DNA of 18,776 nt from assembly GCA_002448445.1 (NCBI GenBank), contig DJYC01000010.1, forward strand, positions 1-18,776, written 5' to 3'. Source of the stretch: Treponema sp. UBA6988. Its GTDB lineage: Bacteria; Spirochaetota; Spirochaetia; Treponematales; Treponemataceae. Made by a program: the position numbers and the translations under genes. Below, in pieces: positions 1 to 5,514 of the stretch (its first letter is position 1; the number at the start of each line of letters is the position of its first letter). The notes beneath the pieces were generated by a model. It saw only the letters and a program-made list of their open reading frames with translations, was not told the origin of the DNA and made no database searches.

Positions 1-191
1 ATTAATCTTTACAAGTTGCCGAATTTTATAGAAGCTAATTTTTTGGACGGAAGTCTTGTTTGCTCTACCATTTTACTCCATATCTAACTCGACCGAACGC
101 CAATCTGCGTCACCCGCTTTCCAGGGCTCCGCTAGCGCTCCGGCCCGCCTCCGGCGGTCTGGCTACGCCACCCTTCCAATCGGGCGTACGA

Positions 192-317
192 CCCAAGAAA
201 ATCCTTCCGTGGATTTTCTTGGGTATTGCAGAAGCCAAAGGCTTCTGCATGTTGCTAAGCCGCGCATCCATGCGCTTGTTACTCTTTGGCAAGAAAAAAT
301 TACGTTCCCTGAGCCTG
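192..317. repeat. Tandem repeat unit A (about 126 bp) with three hairpins
   Basis: Unit A starts CCCAAGAAAA and ends TTCCCTGAGCCTG. It holds a perfect 13-bp stem (192-204 with 211-223, loop TTCCGT), a perfect 9-bp stem (228-236 with 240-248, loop AAA) and a 5-bp stem (262-266 with 271-275, loop TCCA). It aligns along its whole length with the adjacent unit B. Confidence 0.8.
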
Positions 318-444
318 CCCAAGAAAAACCCCTCCGTGAATTTTTCCTGGGATTGCAGAATCGCTGCGCAATTCTGCATGTTGCTAACCCGCCCTCCATG
401 GCTTGCTATTTTTCGGCAAGAAACAATTACGTTCCCTGAGCCTG
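318..444. repeat. Tandem repeat unit B (about 127 bp), diverged copy of unit A
   Basis: Unit B begins and ends with the same words as unit A. Its first hairpin pairs 318-328 with 341-351 and has one mismatch. Its second pairs 355-361 with 371-377 and extends imperfectly inward. The outer parts of the unit are nearly identical to unit A, whereas the inner stem bases differ yet remain paired; for example a G:C pair in A corresponds to a T:A pair in B. Confidence 0.8.
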
Positions 445-455
445 TCGAAGGGAAC
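431..455. repeat. GTTCCCT/AGGGAAC inverted repeat closing unit B
   Basis: GTTCCCT at 431-437 is the reverse complement of AGGGAAC at 449-455, with an 11-base spacer reading GAGCCTGTCGA. The left half also occurs at the end of unit A (304-317), where the right half is missing. Confidence 0.7.
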
Positions 456-506
456 ATCTCTAAAAAAAGCATCTTCGCTTGTCTTACACACATACATTCT
501 TTGCTC

Positions 507-535
507 TTGTACAAAGAAGAAATTTATCTTAGAAT
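507..535 (+). promoter_or_regulatory. Sigma-70-like promoter of the Rel/SpoT gene
   Basis: TTGTAC at 507-512 and TAGAAT at 530-535 are separated by 17 bases, close to the TTGACA-17-TATAAT consensus. The predicted start point near 542 gives a leader of about 40 bases. It lies just after the repeat cluster, so the repeats are probably upstream of the transcript. The call rests on pattern only. Confidence 0.5.
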
Positions 536-583
536 AAGGATATTAAAAATAGTAACGCAAAAATTGCTGCATTGGGGGAGAAA

Positions 584-2485
584 ATGCACTTACAAACTTT
601 TGCCGCAAACACTACAGAAACAGATCCTCAAAAGTTAATAGACACTTTTTTTAGCGAATACCCCCAGAATTTCACACCAGAGGATGAAGAAAAAATCCGC
701 AGCGCATGGGACTTCCTAATCGGAAAGACAAGAAACCTAAAGCGCAAGTGCGGACTTCCATATTACCTTCACCCAATGAGAGTTGCATGCATTCTTGCAG
801 AAAGCCACCTTGGTGCAGACGCAATAATCTCCGGCATCTTCCACAACATTCTGGACGTAGACAGCGAATGCCTTGGCGAAATAGAAAAACGCTTTGGAAA
901 GGACGTTGCAAACATTGCAAAGGGAACCGCAAAAATCACTGGCTTAAAAATAAAAAGCAAAACCCTGCAGGAAGCAGATTCAATCAGAAAGATGCTCTTT
1001 GCCATGATAGACGACATCCGCGTAATCCTGGTAAAACTTGCAGACCGCCTTGACCGCATGCGCAACCTAAAGTCCGTAGACGAGCAGGCCCAGCGTGCAG
1101 TTGCAAAAGAAGTAATAGACATCTGGTGTCCACTCGCAAGCCGCCTTGGTATGAGCGACGTAAAAAGCGAAATGGAAGACCTTAGCCTAAAATACTCAAA
1201 CCCCGATGCCTTCCAGCAAATCAAGGCAATCGTAGCGCAAAAAAAAGCAGAGCGTGCAGACTATCTGGACAAGGCCGTAAAAAAGATTTACACCGCCGCA
1301 GAAAAATCAGGAATAAGCGTTACAATCACAAGCCGGGCAAAGCACTTTTATTCAATCTACCAAAAGATGCGAAAGCGCAACAAGGAAGCAGGCGAACTCT
1401 ACGACCTTCTTGCCCTGCGCATAATCTGCCAGACCGCAAACGAATGCTACACACTCATAGGAATTGTTCACGGCCTTTGGAAACCCATGGACGGCCGCTT
1501 TAAAGACTACATAGCCATGCCAAAACCAAACGGCTACCAGTCCCTTCACACAACCGTCATCTGCGAAGGAAAACCGCTGGAAATTCAAATCCGCACACAG
1601 GAAATGCACAACATAGCAGAACATGGTGTTGCATCCCACTGGCTTTATAAAAAGGGCACAAACCACGACATGGTAAAAGCGGAAGACCTTAGCATCATAA
1701 ACCAGCTGCGAAGCCTCCGCGACCAAAACCTAAGCGACGAACGCTTCTTCTCCGAGCTAAAGAACGAGCTTTTGGGAGACAGCATTTACGTCTTTACCCC
1801 GCGTGGAGACGTAAAGGAACTTCCAGCCGGTGCAAACGCAATCGACTTTGCATACGCAATCCACTCCGACGTTGGCGAAAAAATTGTAGGCGCAAAGGCA
1901 GACGGAAAAATCATTCCGCTTACAGCCCCGCTGCAGAACACGCAGATAATAGAAATCCTCACAAACCCGCAAGCCCACCCAACTCAGGGACAGCTGCTTG
2001 CAGTAAAAACAGGAAAGGCCCGGCAAAAGATTCACTCCTGGCTTACCGCAAACGACCCAACCTTCATAGACAAGGAAGCACTGGAAAAGCGTGAGGCAGA
2101 AATTGCCGCAAACACTATCCACTCCAAGCAAGTGGCAGAAGAAAAGCGCAAAAAACGAGCCGCCACAAAAAAGCCGGAAGTTGACTACACAGGAAAAATC
2201 CGCATAGAAAACACAACCAATTTTATGGTTACAATTGCAAAGTGCTGCTCACCAAAACCAGGAGACCCAATCGCAGGCTACGTCTCCCGCAACAGGGGCA
2301 TAACAATTCATAAGGCATCATGCCTTACCTACCTTCGCATACAGGACGTGGAAAAACGCACGGTAAAAGTTGAATGGGATACAGGAAAGCAAAAGTCCGC
2401 AAAGCAGATTGAAGCAGAAAACAAGCGCAAGGAAAAGATGAGGGAACAGGCAATCGCAAAAAACAAGTACAGCCGCCAGCGCTAA
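584..2485 (+). CDS. relA: RelA/SpoT-family (p)ppGpp synthetase with a degenerate hydrolase site
   Basis: The protein (633 aa) belongs to the long RSH family, which makes and sometimes degrades the stringent-response alarmone (p)ppGpp. Domains in order: HD hydrolase-like (about 45-195), synthetase (about 245-355) with RFKD at 305-308 and GYQSLHT at 317-323, TGS (about 400-462), and a conserved-cysteine segment with Cys554-Cys555. The synthetase motifs look intact, and RFKD is the form seen in bifunctional Rel/SpoT proteins. In the HD region, His63 and His87 are present, but the usual HDxxED reads HNILDV and LADRLHNMR reads LADRLDRMR, so hydrolase activity is doubtful. The protein stops shortly after the cysteine segment in a Lys/Arg/Glu-rich tail; no ACT domain is visible, and family members are usually near 700-750 aa. 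ATG at 584 is chosen because GGGGGAG at 574-580 precedes it; an in-frame TTG at 572 is the alternative. Symbol rel or spoT would serve equally. Confidence 0.92.
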   Translation: MHLQTFAANTTETDPQKLIDTFFSEYPQNFTPEDEEKIRSAWDFLIGKTRNLKRKCGLPYYLHPMRVACILAESHLGADAIISGIFHNILDVDSECLGEIEKRFGKDVANIAKGTAKITGLKIKSKTLQEADSIRKMLFAMIDDIRVILVKLADRLDRMRNLKSVDEQAQRAVAKEVIDIWCPLASRLGMSDVKSEMEDLSLKYSNPDAFQQIKAIVAQKKAERADYLDKAVKKIYTAAEKSGISVTITSRAKHFYSIYQKMRKRNKEAGELYDLLALRIICQTANECYTLIGIVHGLWKPMDGRFKDYIAMPKPNGYQSLHTTVICEGKPLEIQIRTQEMHNIAEHGVASHWLYKKGTNHDMVKAEDLSIINQLRSLRDQNLSDERFFSELKNELLGDSIYVFTPRGDVKELPAGANAIDFAYAIHSDVGEKIVGAKADGKIIPLTAPLQNTQIIEILTNPQAHPTQGQLLAVKTGKARQKIHSWLTANDPTFIDKEALEKREAEIAANTIHSKQVAEEKRKKRAATKKPEVDYTGKIRIENTTNFMVTIAKCCSPKPGDPIAGYVSRNRGITIHKASCLTYLRIQDVEKRTVKVEWDTGKQKSAKQIEAENKRKEKMREQAIAKNKYSRQR

Positions 2486-3405
2486 GCCTTACGGCCAAAA
2501 ATATCCCGCAAGTCACCGTTAAGGTCTCTAAATATTTTTGTGTCTTTTAAACCGGAACTCCTAAAAATATACTCTGTCATCTCCGCATTGTATTCACCGG
2601 CTTCCGCAATCAGAACACCGTCTGGAGAAAGCTGCGCCACAGCCTGGGGAACAAGATTGCGCATTATGCCAAGACCGTCATCTTCCCCGGTAGGATCGCC
2701 ATGAAGGTTAACGTCCCCGTCCAGGGCAAGAATGGGTTCGCTCCGTCCGTCCTTTAGCAAATCATGGGCTTCTTTTGAAGGAATATATGGTGGGTTTGTT
2801 ACAATAAGGTCAAAGCTGCCACTTACTGCCTCAAACAAATTTGTCCTAACAAAGCGCACTCTGTCACGCAGGTGAGAAAGTCCTGCATCTGAGCTAAAAA
2901 GCATGTCCACATTCTGCCGGGCAATGTTCAGGGCAGATGAACTTATGTCTGCAAGAACAACAAGCGGAAGTTTTTCTTTGGGAAGGAATTTTTCGCATTC
3001 AAGAAGCAGGCTTATTCCAACGCAACCGCTTCCGGTGCACATGTCGCACACCGTTAGCAGGTGATTGCCACCGCACTTTTCCTTTACTATTTCAAGTGCC
3101 TTTTCTACAAGAAGCTCCGTGTCCGGCTTGGGAATAAGAACATCGGGGGTAACAAGAAAATCATAGCCGTAGAATTCCTTGTGGCCGGTTATGTAGGCTA
3201 CCGGGAGGCCTGTCTTTCTTGCCGCAATATAAGAAACAAACTTTTCTTCTTCTTCACAAGAAAGTTCATGTTCCCGCTTAAAAATCAAATCGGTTTTGCT
3301 AAAGCCGCTTACCGCCCCCAAGAGAACATCGCTGTCCAGCTGGGCGGAAGGGCTTGTCTTTTCAAGGGAATCAAAACCGTATTTTCTTGCCTCTTGTATT
3401 GTCAT
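2482..3405 (-). CDS. prmC: Peptide chain release factor N5-glutamine methyltransferase
   Basis: PrmC methylates the glutamine of the GGQ motif in release factors, using S-adenosylmethionine in the cytoplasm. The protein (307 aa) has the helical N-terminal domain, the ITGHKEFYG stretch (73-81), a KPDTE segment (93-97, usually RPDTE), the SAM-binding motif DMCTGSGCVGIS (121-132) and the catalytic NPPY (204-207). Its normal partner prfA lies immediately upstream, 15 bases away. ATG at 3405 is chosen; an in-frame TTG at 3411 would add two residues, and neither has a clear ribosome site, so translation may be coupled to prfA. The stop codon overlaps the end of the convergent Rel/SpoT gene by 4 bp (2482-2485). 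Confidence 0.95.
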   Translation of the reverse strand: MTIQEARKYGFDSLEKTSPSAQLDSDVLLGAVSGFSKTDLIFKREHELSCEEEEKFVSYIAARKTGLPVAYITGHKEFYGYDFLVTPDVLIPKPDTELLVEKALEIVKEKCGGNHLLTVCDMCTGSGCVGISLLLECEKFLPKEKLPLVVLADISSSALNIARQNVDMLFSSDAGLSHLRDRVRFVRTNLFEAVSGSFDLIVTNPPYIPSKEAHDLLKDGRSEPILALDGDVNLHGDPTGEDDGLGIMRNLVPQAVAQLSPDGVLIAEAGEYNAEMTEYIFRSSGLKDTKIFRDLNGDLRDIFGRKA

Positions 3406-3420
3406 ACGCAAAGGGAAATT

Positions 3421-4488
3421 CTATTCGGCAAGCTGCTCTTCTTTTGCATAGACGTTAAGGGCATCAAGCATTTCGTCCATGTTGCCCATCATGAATGAAG
3501 GCAGGTTGTGGAGCGAAAGGTTTATGCGGTGGTCTGTTATGCGGTCCTGGGGAAAGTTGTAAGTGCGGATTTTTTCGCTTCTTGCACCGGAACCAACCAT
3601 AGTCTTTCTGGAAGCAGAACGCTCGGCCTGTTTCTTGCTTTCTTCAAGGTCAAAAAGCCTTGCACGCAAAATCTGGAATGCCTTGGCCTTGTTCTTGTGC
3701 TGGCTCTTTTCATCCTGCTGAATTACCACAAGTCCCGTCGGAATGTGGGTAAGACGAACGGCAGAGTCTGTTGTGTTAACACACTGGCCACCTGGTCCGC
3801 CTGCACGCATTACGTCAACACGCACGTCTTCCGGCTTTATTACAATTTCAGTTTCGTCTGCTTCGGGAAGAACCGCCACCGTTGCAGTAGAAGTTTGCAA
3901 GCGTCCCTGGGATTCAGTTGCAGGAACACGCTGAACACGGTGAACGCCACTTTCCCAACGGAGTGTTCCGTAAACAAATTTTCCGCTGATGTTGGTAACG
4001 ATTTTGTTAAAGCCGCCAACTTCCGTTTCCTGGGCTTCCATTGTTTCTGTCTTCCAGCCCTTGCGCTCTGCAAGGTGGGAGTACATTTCCCAAAGGTCGC
4101 GGACAAAAAGCGATGCCTCGTCTCCACCAGCCGCACTGCGGATTTCCAGAATGATGTTCTTTTCATCAAGAGGATCCGGAGGAATAAGCTTTAGCTTTAT
4201 CTGCTCTTCTATTTTTGGCTGCTGCTCTTCAAGTTCCTTAAGTTCCTCGCGGGCCATTTCCTTCATCTCTGCGTCATCTTCTTTAGTAATCATCAGAGTA
4301 TCGTCTTCTATGCCCTTGAGTATTCTTTTGTATTCATCATAAAGTACCATCAAATCGGAAAGGTACTGATTTTCGCGCATCACGTCCTTGTATTTCTTCT
4401 GGTCTTTTACAAGCTCAGGGTCTGCAACCATTTTGGTCACTTCTGCAAAGCGGCCGGTCAAATCTTCAAGTTTCTTAATCAAATCCAT
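3421..4488 (-). CDS. prfA: Peptide chain release factor 1
   Basis: RF1 recognises UAA and UAG stop codons and triggers peptidyl-tRNA hydrolysis on the ribosome. The protein (355 aa, normal family length) shows the coiled N-terminal domain, the stop-codon recognition tripeptide PAT (189-191) within RVPATESQGR, and the catalytic GGQ (233-235) within AGGPGGQCVNTTDSAVRLTH. The PAT tripeptide distinguishes it from RF2, which has SPF. The ATG lies inside the last codons of the upstream sugar-kinase gene (10-bp overlap, 4479-4488). No independent ribosome site or promoter is obvious, which suggests coupled translation from the sugar operon. prmC follows directly. Confidence 0.97.
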   Translation of the reverse strand: MDLIKKLEDLTGRFAEVTKMVADPELVKDQKKYKDVMRENQYLSDLMVLYDEYKRILKGIEDDTLMITKEDDAEMKEMAREELKELEEQQPKIEEQIKLKLIPPDPLDEKNIILEIRSAAGGDEASLFVRDLWEMYSHLAERKGWKTETMEAQETEVGGFNKIVTNISGKFVYGTLRWESGVHRVQRVPATESQGRLQTSTATVAVLPEADETEIVIKPEDVRVDVMRAGGPGGQCVNTTDSAVRLTHIPTGLVVIQQDEKSQHKNKAKAFQILRARLFDLEESKKQAERSASRKTMVGSGARSEKIRTYNFPQDRITDHRINLSLHNLPSFMMGNMDEMLDALNVYAKEEQLAE

Positions 4489-5480
4489 AGCGGTAGAATT
4501 ATATTGAATTCCTTGGAAAAATTCAACACATCATCCAAAGACGGAAGGGCTGGAATTGCACCACGCTTTGTTACGCAAAGGGATGCCACGCAGTTTGCAA
4601 AGCTAACGTCCATCTCCAGTTCTTCCCTGCTAAAGTCAAAGGGATTTTCCCTCCGCGTAAGGGCATAGAGTAAGCCGCCGGTAAAGGAGTCTCCAGCGCC
4701 AGTCGTGTCCACAACATTTACGCTTGGGACCGCTATTGTACCGCTAAAAACTTCATCAGTGCCTTTTGCTGAATAATACACGCCCCTGCTTCCAAGTGTA
4801 ACAAGGACAAGCCGCACCCCACATTCATGAATCAAGGCAACCCCTTCTGCATAAGAGATGTCTTTCCCAAAGAAAAGTGCAAGTTCTTCGTCGGAAATTT
4901 TTACCATGTCCGAAAAGGGCAGCATACTCTTCATTTTTTCAAGAGCATCTTTTCTTCCGCCCCAAAGTCGCTCACGGTAATTTGGATCGTAGGAAATAAA
5001 ACCACCCGCTTGCTTAACAATGCGCACAGCTTCCATCTGTGCAGAAGCAGAAGGTTCATCCGTCAAAGAAAGGGAGCCCAACTGCAAAAACTTTGTTGAA
5101 GATAAAATTTCCCTGTCCAAATCCGAAGGGGAAAGGCATGTGTCTGCACCGGGGTTTCTGCAAAAGGAAAAATTTCTTTCCCCATTTTGGTCAAGGCTAA
5201 CAAAGGCAAGAGTTGTGTGCTGCATCTTTGTAGTACGCATTCCGCTTGTGTCCACATTCACGTTTTCAAGGGCAGCCTTTAGGTCTTTGCCAAATGAATC
5301 TTCCCCTGTCATCCCGATGAATGAAGAAGCCCCTCCAAGCTTTGCAACTGCGGCGGCACAGTTTGCAGGAGCGCCACCAGGATTTTCCTCATAGATATTT
5401 TTACCGTCGGCATTTTTTCCGGCAGCAGTAAAGTCGATTAGTATTTCTCCCAAAGCGGTAACATCATATTTCTTCTGCAT
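4479..5480 (-). CDS. PfkB-family sugar kinase, probable fructokinase
   Basis: This ribokinase/PfkB kinase (333 aa) transfers phosphate from ATP to a sugar in the cytoplasm. The N-terminal signature lies around GGAPANCAAAVAKLG (35-49) and the C-terminal signature DTTGAGDSFTGG at 258-269, with Asp264 as expected catalytic base. The start EILIDF and the stretch NPGADTCLSP resemble bacterial fructokinases. Context supports fructose as substrate, because an upstream amylosucrase-family enzyme should release fructose from sucrose; this is inference. ATG at 5480 is chosen because AGAGGA lies about seven bases upstream; an in-frame ATG at 5522 would overlap the previous gene and lacks such a site. 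The last 10 bases overlap prfA. Confidence 0.88.
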   Translation of the reverse strand: MQKKYDVTALGEILIDFTAAGKNADGKNIYEENPGGAPANCAAAVAKLGGASSFIGMTGEDSFGKDLKAALENVNVDTSGMRTTKMQHTTLAFVSLDQNGERNFSFCRNPGADTCLSPSDLDREILSSTKFLQLGSLSLTDEPSASAQMEAVRIVKQAGGFISYDPNYRERLWGGRKDALEKMKSMLPFSDMVKISDEELALFFGKDISYAEGVALIHECGVRLVLVTLGSRGVYYSAKGTDEVFSGTIAVPSVNVVDTTGAGDSFTGGLLYALTRRENPFDFSREELEMDVSFANCVASLCVTKRGAIPALPSLDDVLNFSKEFNIILPLWI

Positions 5481-5514
5481 GGCACATCCTCTTTTAAGTT
5501 GCTGAACAAGCCGC

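Larger units (their letters stand above)
61..455. repeat. Mosaic hairpin-repeat cluster, locus 1
   Basis: The cluster shares several words with the clusters near 14823-15214 and 15661-15890. TGCTCTACCATTT at 61-73 recurs at 14823-14835. CTTTCCAGGG followed by TCCGC near 116-131 recurs near 14976-14991. CCCTTCCAATC near 173 recurs near 15097. The core TCCATGCGCTTGTTA at 267-281 and its variant at 395-408 are reverse-complement forms of the AACAAGC...CATGGA core of the other clusters. The 3' part consists of two tandem diverged units. This is direct sequence observation; I do not recognise the family by name. Confidence 0.75.
1..583. other. Intergenic region upstream of the Rel/SpoT gene
   Basis: I find no credible gene here. 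Bases 1-60 hold nothing I can recognise. Bases 61-455 are built of hairpin-forming repeat modules, annotated separately. Bases 456-583 carry a sigma-70-like promoter and the ribosome binding site of the following gene. Open frames crossing 56-638 in several phases encode proline/serine-rich peptides that simply translate the repeats, and none has a convincing ribosome site or family resemblance. Confidence 0.7.

Noticed and set aside
192..444. CRISPR-like array
   Set aside because: There are only two repeat units, of about 126 bp each and containing internal hairpins, with no short repeats separated by unique spacers and no cas genes.
56..638. Overlapping open frames on both strands across the first 640 bases
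   Set aside because: They translate the hairpin repeats in several phases, have no good ribosome site, and one runs into the start of the Rel/SpoT gene in another frame.
3508..4194. Long plus-strand open frame of 228 codons opposite prfA
   Set aside because: It is antisense to a fully conserved release factor gene; the cysteine- and phenylalanine-rich product resembles no family and reflects codon bias on the other strand.
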